This document shows positions 37,986-48,870 of a stretch of DNA of 64,000 bases, piece after piece. Below the pieces are notes generated by a model that worked only from the letters and a program-made list of their open reading frames with translations, did no database searches and was not told where the DNA came from. Numbering within the stretch: position 1 is the stretch's first letter; the number at the start of each line of letters is the position of its first letter. The position numbers and the translations under genes were made by a program. Source of the DNA: Argopecten irradians (lineage: Eukaryota > Mollusca > Bivalvia > Pectinida > Pectinidae); contig NC_091144.1 of assembly GCF_041381155.1 (NCBI RefSeq), forward strand, positions 17,865,544-17,929,543, in the 5' to 3' direction.

Positions 37986-38946
37986 GTTTATTGTATGCAT
38001 AATACATATTGATAATTTGATTATGTTGAAAACCACTGACGTCATAATAATGTAAACACTTTTAAGATATTGCCACGTCAAGAGGACATTATACACGCAC
38101 TGTGAAATGTTTTATACTTTGCAAAACACTGTTTTTGGTCATGTAATGCCCCAGTTCCACACAACTCAAATCTTTTCTCCTGTGTGAGTATTACCAGAAG
38201 TACATCAAAAATCACCAACACTAGAAAATGATTTTGATTTTACTTTGAATTTATTTTGGCCTTTTATTTCGGATTATTAATATACTAGCTTTATACCGTT
38301 TTTTTACCTCACTAGAAAATAATGTTCAATGCATTAATTAGGCATTATAAAATAAGAAATTCTCCAATGCTACTGATCACATGTTGCTCAAATATCAAGG
38401 ATAACGTCGTTTTACCGCATTTTTCAAAAACGTGTCTTTTGTGATTATCGTTGCTAAGATTACTTTGATTTGTTTGTTAAGCTGTTTGTTAATCGAAATA
38501 TGAAATGTATAATTACAGGCTTTTAGATGAAATCCTGGTGCTTTTCGTGCTGCATTAAAGAAAATATTGAACTTTGAAAGTGTAACATAATTTATGGGAC
38601 ACCCTGTATTTATTGTTTTGTCAATGTGAAACCAGAAGAGTCATAGTAATTTTTTAAGAAATTTGAGCATTTTTTTTAAATTACATTACATGTATGTATC
38701 TTATAGCCCGAATTCACTGTAGATTTTTTGATTAACATTGATCTGAAGTTGAAAGTATACATAAAAATGTATACATACATAACTATGGCACTTACTGTAT
38801 CTACAATGCATTTTCTATGTTTGTTTTTTGTTTTGTTTTTCAAAGTATAAAAATGCATGACAGATTCAGTTAGTAACATAATTTAGTGTAGTTTTAGAAT
38901 AAAACTTTAACACGTAGAACATGTATGCATAAGACATGTACATATA
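37986..38946. other. AT-rich stretch, nothing recognised
   Basis: No gene, repeat family member or RNA was recognised here. Confidence 0.5.
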
Positions 38947-39081
38947 ATGTATTTATCTAAATTTACGGGGTTTTCTGTATTAAATGAGGTTAGAAAAAAG
39001 TCTTTAGACACCTACGATCCATGCCTTGTCCGTGACAGAGAATCTATGGATATAAAAGACTTCACTGAGCAACTTATACAG
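38947..39081 (+). other. Possible upstream exon of the YqaJ-like pseudogene
   Basis: A reading frame with RKKSLDTYDPCLVRDRES and DIKDFTEQLIQ ends at a plausible donor (ACAG|GTACCG at 39081). The next recognisable coding sequence on this strand starts behind an acceptor TTTCAG at 39421. Linking the two is inference from strand, spacing and splice signals. Confidence 0.35.
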
Positions 39082-39420
39082 GTACCGTACACGATAAGGG
39101 TTTTCATAATACATAACGGCAAATGCAGAATCTCAAATTGATAATCTAAACTAGGAAACAAGTTATTGTTGTTTATCTTCAAACCAAAAGATTCCTTAAC
39201 ATATATGCACTTATGGTGAAAGTTAGTTGTTTCACTAGGGTAAATTAAAGTGTTGTTATATTAATTGTATGCGTGATGTAAAACTAATTATTCTTTACTG
39301 TATTGCAAAAAGTCTCATAATTTAGTTGTATTTTTACAAATAAGTTTGTATCCAAACAGCTTAGCTTATTAGCTTAGAAATGTACAAAAAAGCCGACGGT
39401 ATTTTCATTCATTATGTTTC

Positions 39421-40012
39421 AGCTGCTTCGATGATCAGGCAATGGATATAATGGATGAGGATACGGATGAACCAGCTGAACAGAGGCATAATTCATGTCT
39501 TGCCTATTCAATTAACAACCACATTAAGAACGTGAGTGATAATAATCCTACTGCAGAAACATTTATAGAGAGCCTTTGAAAATATGCACCAGATGTTGTT
39601 AAGGATATTGAGAGCAGCACCCGTAGGCAGTCTGGAAATCAAGTCTGGAAGATGATGCGATATGGCCGTTTGACAGCTTCAAACTTCTACAAGATTTGTG
39701 AAGCAGTAGATCGCCATCATTGTCCTCCATCCCTCCTGAAAACTATCATGTCAAAATATGAAACAGATGTAAAAGTCCTTGCACTTCAATGGGTAAGAAG
39801 GAGAGAAGAATTTACTAGGGACCTGTATACAAGATCGTGTAGGTCTATTCACAAGAAAGTTCAAGTAGAAAAGAAGGGCCTTTATCTAATGAACGACTTT
39901 CCATACATTGGTTGTTGAGTAGTTGGGATTTTCTCTTGTAAGTGTCACGGAAAGAAAGTTATTGATATCTAATGTCCGTATGCATTGAAAGATGCATCCA
40001 AAAGAAGTTACA
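39421..40012 (+). pseudogene. YqaJ-like recombinase/exonuclease domain, degenerate
   Basis: Translation gives STRRQSGNQVWKMMRYGRLT followed by ASNFYKICEAV, the W..R.GR.TAS.F start of the YqaJ nuclease fold; then LLKTIMSKYETDVKVLALQW; then FPYIGC, stop, VGIFSCKCHGKKVIDI, stop, CPYALKDASK. The last parts correspond to the LG..PDG and E.KCP catalytic motifs of the family. The acidic residue of PDG and the E/Q of the EIKCP motif fall at or beside stop codons, and there is another TGA near 39578, so the copy is dead. YqaJ proteins are alkaline-exonuclease relatives of phage and viral recombination systems; in molluscs they are widespread in multicopy, element-like genes. The reading stops where a 535-bp-family repeat begins (40011). 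Confidence 0.75.
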
Positions 40013-40230
40013 GCCTCCCATGTATGCAGTGTGTAGCGTGTGTGAAGTGCGAGGTGCGTAGTTTGGGAGAATGCGGTATGTTCGTGTTGTGTCTGTTGTA
40101 TAGTGGAATGGGTGAACCAGTCGCCCCACTCCCTGTATGTTGAGCGCTAAGCAGGAGCAGAAACTACAACTTTTATAGACTTTGGTGTGTCTCGATCAGG
40201 GGACAGAACCTAGAGCCTTCCTCACAGGCA
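40011..40230 (+). mobile_element. Deleted copy of the 535-bp dispersed repeat
   Basis: It matches from CAGCCTCCCATGTATGCAGT through TTGTATAGTGGAATG, then jumps to GGTGAACCAGTCGCCCCACT and on to GGGACAGAACCTAGAGCC, so about 130 bp of the middle are missing. A second decayed fragment with CACACCCCACACGGCCATATT lies at about 40340-40450. Confidence 0.85.
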
Positions 40231-40497
40231 TACTTGTTGAAGAACAATTATCCAAAAACAGTATTTATTGCACTCAAAAGTTACATTACAGTTGGCAATA
40301 AATTAATTGTTTCTGAGATATCTGAAATCAGATTTATGTATGGACGCCCCCCCCAGCATGCGTGTTTGGGTGTCTGTTATCCCACTGATGCATGATGCCA
40401 ATAACAAGTCACTGAGGAAGCACACCCCACACGGCCATATTACAATGTTAGCGGGAAAAAACAACAACAAAAACAAATCATTTGAATCAAAGTTCTG

Positions 40498-40503
40498 TTT
40501 ATT
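40498..40503 (-). promoter_or_regulatory. Polyadenylation signal AATAAA of gene C
   Basis: AATAAA on the minus strand, 18 bases past the stop codon of gene C (40521-40523). Correct orientation and spacing; the cleavage site is not resolved. Confidence 0.5.
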
Positions 40504-40520
40504 ATAACGCAGGATTTATA

Positions 40521-43500
40521 TTATGCTATGAAACGCCGCCTTAAATGGGATGGTGCTGTCAAAATGGCCACAGGATTAGTAGGTACTATAATCCGGCGGT
40601 TTAACAAAACTCTTCTATTCATTGGCTGGGGACCCGCACTCCAGAAGCGTAGGTCAAGACTTGGTAGTGATGCACAACTTACAAGTGGGTTTCTGATGTT
40701 GAAAGAAAAAAACAACATAAAATCATATTCAATTTGACACGATTACCGTATCTTCTTTCATCTACTCAAAGGATGGAAATATCAAATTTCATGTTCGGCC
40801 AAAGTTTAAACTTTGGCGTACACCGTAGATACCCATGCTGTTATCACCCAATCAGGTATTCTGTCTCTTATATGTTTTATTTATTAAGTACATAATTAAA
40901 TGTTGCATTATTTAAGTAAATAATCCGAGGTTTTTTTATAACGAATATCGTATCTATCTATAAAATCACAATAGAATATTCCATAGCATAATTTTGAACC
41001 CCGAAGAATGAACAACATATAGTCATACTTACTGTAAGGACGGTACTCGTAATGCATTAGGTTGGATTCGTGGGATCCCTGCGTTACGACACATAATTTG
41101 GGAAAGACGGATTTTTTTAATTTCATTTAATTGAGCTGAAAAAAAAGAAAACAAAAGTGTATTTTATCTTAAAATCAACACCACATTTCACCGTATACAA
41201 AATGTAACGTGTGACTCTCGTGCCCTAGAGATTGACAATAACTGAATCGTTCTTAGCCTTCATTTGGTAATAAATAATCTACCGGGGTATTTAGATTGGT
41301 ATAGTAATGCCGCTATTATTTTGAATTATGGAACAATTCGATCTAATAAGACGGCTCCATTATATAGATGGTAATCATCAGGAACGCTTACAAAACCAAC
41401 AAGTTATAGCATATACATAGCATTGTAGTAAACAAATAACCACACCAAAGATACGTATCGACGTGTGTGATGTGTTCAAAATATGTTTATGTATATTAGC
41501 ATTTTGGAATCCTTTAAAAATAACAGAGGTCAACGCTATTCACAAGAATAAACTTTCTTTGTATAATGTTAGTTCGTTGCTGACGCAATTTGATGCAAAC
41601 GGTTATTGTAAAACCGTTTTTCACTATAAATATAAATACATTAAAATTTAAATTGTTATCATTATTTGTTAACCTTGACAAATCAAGGCAAAGCATGGGA
41701 AATGATTGCATATTTTGTGAACACTAAGTTATCGCGGGCGATTTAAACATTACTCAACTCAAGTTTGAAAAAAAATTTGAAAGACTGATATATGGATGTT
41801 AGAAGTTAAGTTTATTTAAAATGTGTTAAGCTTTCGCGGAATATTTTTTAATAAAAATAATGTCACATTTCCATTACTATATTACTAAGTTAACATGAAG
41901 GCTCTATTTGAAAATGCTTCTGTGTCTTAGATTTTAATAGCTTGCGTTGTAATGAATTGACATACCGGGTATATATCATTTTCACCTGATTAATTTTTAA
42001 TATGACATCAAAACAATAGCCCTCATCATAATCATACCGTAGCAATAATGCAATGCAGCCCAAGGATTTGAAATGATAGCAGTTGGAATATTTGTATAAA
42101 ACAACCTCTCTAGATTATTAAACGTAATAAGAATTATTGATTTAACACAACTAACGAATGCATTTCCAAATGTAAAAAATAAATGTCTGTTTTCATTCCT
42201 CTAATTGGATACTAGTATTCGGATTTTCTGATAATGCACAAACCACGATGTTTTTGTTAGCTTTAACAAATGAAAACCATTTTTCTTGCAAACCCCGTCT
42301 GGTAAATGTTTGCAAATGCTAAGGTAATTATAGGCAGACTTCATTCTCTGCTTGGTTGGATGTTTGATGTGGTTTATTATATTTACGTCCTATTAACAGC
42401 AAGAGTCATTGAGGATGGCCTCACCGGTGTGTGGTGTCTTGCGTGTGTGAAGTGCGAGGTGTGTGTTTAAGGAAACTGGTATATTAGTGTTGTGTCCTCT
42501 TGACATCAGACAGCACATCCCAACCGGTCACAAGATACTGAAAAATGGCAAACCAGACGTCCCACTCGCCCGATACTGTGCGCTAGGCGCAGAAACTGCT
42601 ACTTTTATAGACTCTGGTGTGTCTCGGCCAGGGTAGGAAAACTAGTGTGTATGAGTGATTGTCTGGATTATTTGGGAGGCTGCGGTATTCTCCTGATGTG
42701 TGGTTTTGTAATAGTAGACTATTGCTGGTTTAATTGCATCCATGAACAAGACATAAGTAAGACAGAATAGTACTTACCTGCATTGAAACCAATACCTGGA
42801 ATGTTATTTTCATACCAGAACCTGTCTCCCTGTTTTAACAATTGGAACTGCTTAGCTATGATACACGAGAAAGTTGGTCCATTCATTGAACCTTTGAGTT
42901 TCATTTCAGATACGCCACCAGTAAACAGGTCAATATCACTAGGATGTCTACAAAAGTAAATGAGATTACAAATAAGTATTGTAAATGAATCGAAAGAGAG
43001 TTAAGTATTTATTAAAAGTTATATAAGGAAATAACTAAATTTTGTATTTGACTCATGACGGCGTGTATTTTTGGTATTATTTAACATCCAGGCATATTTC
43101 AACAATCAAACCAAAGTATTACAAACAAGATCAGGAAACTAAGAACATACTTGTAAAGGGCAGCCAAGCGATGTGCAGACTGGGGATCGTGGTGTATTAG
43201 TCCCCCTGGAGCAACGCCGAAGTGGAGGGCGGGCTGTAGACCACACCATTGTCTCCAGGTATTGTAAGACGGTAAGCCATGATCACGTCCTCTCTGAATA
43301 TTATACGCAGCTAAATCAAAAGCCACACCCATTTCATTAAGTAATAAGTTATCCCTTACAGCACCTTGAAATAATCTGTCTGAGTTTGCCTGTTTCGAAT
43401 TGAGCTGCCAGAAGTTGTGCATGTCCGCTCCTCGTCCATTGTTGGCAAACAGCAAGGCAGGTCTCAGATAGGTTGTTTCTGTTGGCACCTCCACTGTTTG

Positions 43501-46368
43501 CTGAGTTTGAATGTTCCTTAGTCCATGGGTGTCTGGGACCGTTGAATGGCCAACTCTTAAGGCCGCCGCCCCGACCACGTTTGCAGTGGTAGGATTGACC
43601 AGTGGGTTGTACACTGTATGGTGACCATTGGCAGTAGAATACAAACCATGTGTTCGCATGTGTGCATCACTTATAAGTACGGGTAAATACTCATTGTAGG
43701 TGATGTGTTGGAATAAAGCTGCTATTATTTTCCGAGTTTCCTGAAAAAGATTCTCATCCAACCAAGACGGATTCAATATCTGGAGTTGAGTGGCGATTCT
43801 GTTGTGTTCTCTGAGTAAAATTATGTATAGAGAGGCTAATGACGGCACTATGGTATTCCTGGGTTCGGCTAAAACATAAAGAACACGAACTCTAACAAGG
43901 AAAGGGGAGGGAGACATAGTTGTTACATGGAATAAAAATTAATAGGATTAACGGACAGTAACAGAAACAAAGCATAACAACTTAAAATATTATGATAATC
44001 GTTGTTATAACATTTGTTTGTTTGTTCGTTCGATTTATTAACGTCCTATTAACAGCTATGGTCATGTAAGGACGGCCTCCCATGTATGCGTAGTGTTGCG
44101 TGTATGTTGTGCGAGGTGCGCGTTTTGGGAGACTGCGGTATATTCGTGTTGTGTCTTCTTGTATAGTGGAACTATTGCCCTTTTTATAGTGCTATATCAC
44201 TGAAGCATGCCGCCGAAGACACCAAGCAACACACCCCACCCGGTCACATTATACTGACAACGGGCCAACCAGTCGTCCCGCTCCCTGTATGCTGAGCGCT
44301 AAGCAGGAGCAGAAACTACCACTTTTATAGACTTTGGTGTGTCTCGGCCAGGGGACAGAACCCAGAGCCTTCCTCACAGGGGCGAACGCTCAACTCAAGG
44401 CCAAAAGTGAGGCGGTGCCAAGGGAGGCATTAGGAAAGATAAAGTCAGTTAGGAAGAAGAGAAAAGATAAGATCCTAAATTTAGTCGCCTTTTACGATCA
44501 TGCAATAGGGGCAGCAGGTACAATTCTAACGCCCTACCTGCAGGGCCATTGACAAATATCAATATGTCCATAAAACAAATTATAGATTAATAAATAAATA
44601 TTAAAAGTTATTATACATTTTGATATACGTGCTTTTTGAATATGAGAAAGACGACATGATACTTTATGTGCATTAATGGGGATTCCATAAAAACAGAACA
44701 AAATTAAGCAGTTGTGTGATCGCACAACGTTCCAAAAACTGCCTGGGGCTCCCTTATACCCCAGCCCCATCCCAAACATATAGCTACATTCAGTACATGT
44801 ATGTGGTTTTCGCCGCTCTGACACTAATCCTGCCATCTGGCCATGAATTGTTTTACCTTCAAGTCAAACAGATCTAGTATAGAAAAAGGATGTGAATACC
44901 GTATAATGAACGTACTAAAACCAGATAATAAGATGATATACTATATAAATTTCAGGTAAAATCTATAATGTAGCTAATATATAAATGTAGATACATCCAT
45001 ATGTACATGTACACTGTATCTTCCAAACGATTTTAGTGAATATCTAATGTAATTTCTTAATGAGACCACATGACAGTAGTTTTAATTGATAAAGTTGCCC
45101 TGCTTTAAAATATTTATGTGTTTGGTTTAAGTTTAAAGATAAATAATGATATTTTAAAACTGAAATATTGTTAAGTTGAAAATAGAAAAAAAAATAGTTT
45201 GAAGATATTTATTAAATACCTAGTAAATCAACATTATCAAGGTTTAATTAGCCAGTGTTGCAGATGTTTATTGACCCCAAGTATGTGAATTGTCAAGTCA
45301 ACAAAACAAAACAAAACACATATTTGATATTTTATGGATATCCTATATATATCACATTTAGATTTACCATGTCTACAATACAGTAGAAATAAAGCCCGTC
45401 ATCGTTTCGAATGTTTTCCCAATAAAATTGAATTCCTAAATTTATATCAACCACGATAACTATCGCCCAGACATCGTTCCTACCTCGTGCGCACAACGTG
45501 TAACGTTGTGCGGTCACACAACTGTATATTCGAAATCACATTCTCTGTTTAAAATTACAGGGCAAGTTAAAGTGTTAAAATATAATGCAAAAGATATTAT
45601 AATTGTCTGTGTTCTCTTCTTGGCAACATGTTAATATTTTTTTTATGTATACACATGTTTATACAAATATATTACGATTTAGGTGTCAACACGAAGGTGC
45701 AGAGATGCTTTAGGTTATTAGATTAACGTACTGCTTTACGGCATTGATGTAATAATTTTTAATTTAAACGGGGTATGGAAGATTTTTTTTTTTTTTTTTA
45801 GCAAATTGTGAATCCGCGTAGCGTTTTACTTTAGCTCAATTATGATAGGCTAATTTAATGTACTTGCACTAAGAGTTGGGCAAAAATGTTTCTCATCTGA
45901 AATTAATAGGGTGTCACATGAAATATCCACCCAAATTTTTCCATGACAAAAAGCTCGTTTTGGATTCAAATAAAAAATGACTGCTATTTTTGTGTATGAC
46001 GTGACATAGAGACACGTTTTAGGCGTTATTTTAACTAGTTTCAGGATGACTTATCTATTTGAGAGTTTTAAGCACATTTTATTGATATTAGTTTTACTTT
46101 GCGTCTTTCAAAGTATTTTTCGTGATATCTATCATTAATATAACAAAGTAAAATACATGAATGTATTTGATTAAAATTGGTATATGTTATTGTCTCGTTT
46201 TATTTTAAGTAGATAGTACGTGTGTTGATTTTCATGTCTAACGATGATTTTATAAAAAAACAAGATATCTTACCAGCGTCAAAGCAGAATTCTCCGGGTG
46301 CTGATAGTCTACATGTGTTATATCCGGAGCTGGTGGGAGGAAGCCATTCGGACCCATCTTAAGAAGAC
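40521..46368 (-). CDS. Haem peroxidase gene C, five 3' exons, probably defective
   Basis: Exons on the minus strand: 46368-46274, 43868-43151, 42947-42778, 41135-41033, 40692-40521 (stop TAA). Phases and lengths match gene B exons 8-12 (170-bp exon identical in length). The 718-bp exon has PRNTIVP (catalytic Arg kept, but Ile where the haem-ester Glu is expected), LLREHNRIA, LRVGHSTVP (proximal haem His present) and YNIQRGRDHGLP. The 95-bp exon is 2 bp longer than the 93 bp of gene B and breaks frame between PPAPD and NTCRLSAPGEFCFDAG, although both borders are phase 1. No homologues of gene B exons 1-7, including the distal-His exon, were found upstream as far as 53 kb. So this is a 5'-incomplete, frame-shifted paralogue, or a gene whose 5' end is misassembled. 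The C-terminal tail after FWSAGPQPMNRR is longer than in gene B. Confidence 0.85.
42360..42640 (+). mobile_element. Diverged copy of the 535-bp dispersed repeat
   Basis: It contains TTTACGTCCTATTAACAGC, GGCCTCACCGGTGTGTGG, GTGTTGTGTCCTCTTGACAT, ATCCCAACCGGTCACA and TAGACTCTGGTGTGTCTCGG in family order, with an internal deletion. Located in an intron of gene C, antisense to it. Confidence 0.75.
43869..46273 (-). other. Intron of gene C between the frameshifted exon and the catalytic exon
   Basis: 2.4 kb. It contains the full-length dispersed repeat at 44014-44546 (antisense to the gene); the rest is AT-rich with a 17-19-base T run near 45784 and no coding sequence recognised. Confidence 0.6.
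44014..44546 (+). mobile_element. Full-length copy of the 535-bp dispersed repeat (reference copy)
   Basis: It runs from GTTTGTTTGTTCGTTCGATT through ACGTCCTATTAACAGCTATG, GGACGGCCTCCCATGTATGC, CATGCCGCCGAAGACACC, CACCCGGTCACATTATACTG, GTATGCTGAGCGCTAAGC, GGGACAGAACCCAGAGCC and CGGTGCCAAGGGAGGCATTA to CGCCCTACCTGCAGGGCC. No ORF of interest. In reverse, GGGTTCTGTCCCCTGGCC weakly resembles a Pol III B box, so a SINE-like origin is possible but unproven. The short TTTG repeats at one end could be a SINE-type tail. Confidence 0.85.
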
Positions 46369-47195
46369 CTAAAGTATTAAGAAAAATGTATGTTTCTAAA
46401 AAAAAGAATTTCAAGGCAACATGGGCAAGGCGGATTTACAAAGATGAGATGATGCTAATTGGATGCATATTGCAGATCAATATTATGATAAATTTTCATT
46501 AGCGAATTTTGGACTTCAAAAACTCAAAATTACTTTGAAATAGATGGGTCTAATACTTACAATGATAAAATTTGTTGAAAATCCTTTGTGGTATAATTAT
46601 ATCATCAAAATAAACAACAAACTTGTTTTTTTGCAAAGAATGTTTTCAGGAAAGGAGTAATGTATATTTATATGATTTTGTCAAAAAAGCTAGAACGCTT
46701 TTATAGTTTTGAAGAATTTCAACAAAAATATGATATAAGATCAAACTTTTTAACATTTCATGGTATTATTAGAGCAGTAAAACATTTTATACATAATATA
46801 TAAATAATAAACATGTAAACTTTCTCTTCAGTAATCTGTTTAACCAAACATACCGTTAAAGTTGAAAGATGTCTTAAGAAATACAAAAGAACACATGACA
46901 TCTACAGAATCTTGTGTTATAATTACACAAAACCCATATCACAAAGAAAATGGTCAAACTTTTAATATCCAAGTCAATCAATGGAAAGAAAGGACTAGAT
47001 ACGGTAATGGCGCTTTTTTTGCCCCTTAATCTACCAAATTTCAAATTAAGTATTTAGAAATTAAGTTGCTGCGTTTTGAAATGTTGAATACGCCCCTGAT
47101 AAAAACTTAATGATATTTTTGTTGACAGAAAGTATGATTTTGCTATATAACCATGGTAACTTTGCATAAATTATGCAAATGTGAAAATTTGGTCA
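46369..47195. other. AT-rich stretch upstream of the last recognised exon of gene C
   Basis: Searched by eye on the minus strand for counterparts of gene B exon 7 (LTSFIDGS motif); none seen. No other gene recognised. Confidence 0.5.
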
Positions 47196-47650
47196 ATTTT
47201 TGAAAAAAACTGCATAAAAAAGGCCAATTTTGATGAGTTTTGGTCAATTTTGGCATATTTTTTGATAGTTTTTTTCTTTTAAAAGCAATAGAGCTTAACC
47301 TAGAACAAACTTTATATTTTAAGGGAATTAGCAGACACGAAGAATACATTATTTCGAGAAATATAAAGTTTGTTCTAGAATGCGCTCTATGTTACCTAGA
47401 TGAAAAACTGCATAAAAAGGCCAATTTTGATGAATTTATGGTCAATTTTGGCATATTTTTTGATAGTTTTTCTTTTAAAAGCAATAGAGCACAACTTAGA
47501 ACAAACTTTATATTTTAAGGGAATTAGCAGACACGAAGAATACATCATTTTGAGAAATATAAAGTTTGTTCTAGAATGCGCTCTATGTAAACTAGATGAA
47601 AAACTGCATAAAAAAGGCCAATTTTGATGGATTTTTAAACATTTTGCATA
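47196..47650 (+). repeat. About 197-bp tandem repeat containing an 18-bp inverted repeat
   Basis: The unit start AACTGCATAAAAAAGGCCAA occurs near 47209, 47407 and 47603 (periods 198 and 196). Each of the two full units has AGAACAAACTTTATATTT and, about 43 bp later, AAATATAAAGTTTGTTCT, a perfect 18-bp inverted repeat. Outer inverted sequences ACCATGGTAAC..TGCATAAATT (47150) and the reverse near 47640-47680 bracket the array. Confidence 0.85.
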
Positions 47651-47829
47651 ATTTATGTATAATAAAAATGGTTGCCATGGCAACTAGAACTGCTATATTA
47701 CCTAAAAACACTATCAAATATGACAGGTATGTAGTTAATATTTGAAATGCAAGATTAACATCTTTAAATGACAGATTTTAAAAAAATAGCGGATTTGGGG
47801 GCCACAAAAGGCCCTTACCATACCTAGTC

Positions 47830-48735
47830 CTTTATGTAAATGTCTTTAAAAACCATTAATAGTACAAAGCTTAGATGGCTTCTATACAGAATCAACCATA
47901 TAATTTTAACTACAAACACAATTTTACATAAAATGGGAATTAAACCAGACAATAAATACACATACTGTAGAAATTTCCCAGAAACAATTGAACATATGTT
48001 TTGGGACTGTGACAAAGTAACTAATCTTTCAAGTTTTAAAACATTTACTTAATGCTAATAACATATTTGTTGATTTTATTAAACAGGAATTCATATTTGG
48101 AAAATTCAGGTTTTTGTGATACAGACTTGATAGTATATAACCTTATTTTACTATTACTTAGGCAATATTTGTTTAAAATGAAATGTTTAGAAAAAGATAT
48201 CAATTTAATAAGTTAAACTTAAAGCTCATAAGCGGATCATAGTTAAACATAAGGCTAACCATAACATTGAGCTACAAAATAATCTTGAAAACTGGCTTAA
48301 CATATGATCTTAATATCTCTATGATGTAGTTTTGTTTTTACTAATTTTAATTTTCCAATATTCAACTAAACTCTGTTACAATTATTAAGTGTTGAAGTTT
48401 TCGCTTAACTCCATATTGAAGTGAATTTCTTTTGAACTATCAAAATTCAGTTCTCGTGATGCTGATTTGATAATAGATAACCTTATTTTACTATATACAT
48501 GAACATAATTACACGGAATTCTTAGATAAAATGAAACCTCATGGTGTATGTGTTGTCTTTATATATGTGTGTGTGAGAGAGTAAGTAAAGGCATATAAAA
48601 TAGCCAACCCTATCCTAATGTTTAGTTGTCAAATTCTATACAAATCGATATAGTTGCAATGCTTATAAGTTTGGATGTACATGTATTGTATATGTATTGT
48701 GTTGTTGATAAAATTGAAATTGAATATAAAAAAAT
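47830..48735 (+). mobile_element. LINE 3' fragment (C-terminal zinc-knuckle region and 3' UTR)
   Basis: 47840-48052 encodes YCRNFPETIEHMFWDCDKV, the C..C...H..WDC zinc-binding motif found near the C-terminus of L1/Tx1-like ORF2. After frame changes it continues with QYLFKMKCLEKDIN, LKAHKRIIVKHKANHNIELQ and a stop near 48306. The 3' UTR ends near 48735 at GATAAAATTGAAATTGAATA plus an A-rich tract, the usual LINE tail. The 5' part is absent, consistent with 5' truncation on insertion. Confidence 0.8.
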
Positions 48736-48870
48736 TGCTAAAAATAGAATTACATATAAGTTAAGGATACTAAAGTTATTGTGATTAATGCATTTGTTTT
48801 TAAAATCATTAAAATGTTTCAAAAGCGCCTTTTCTGTGCTTATTTCACTCGAAAAGCGACAAAATGAAGA

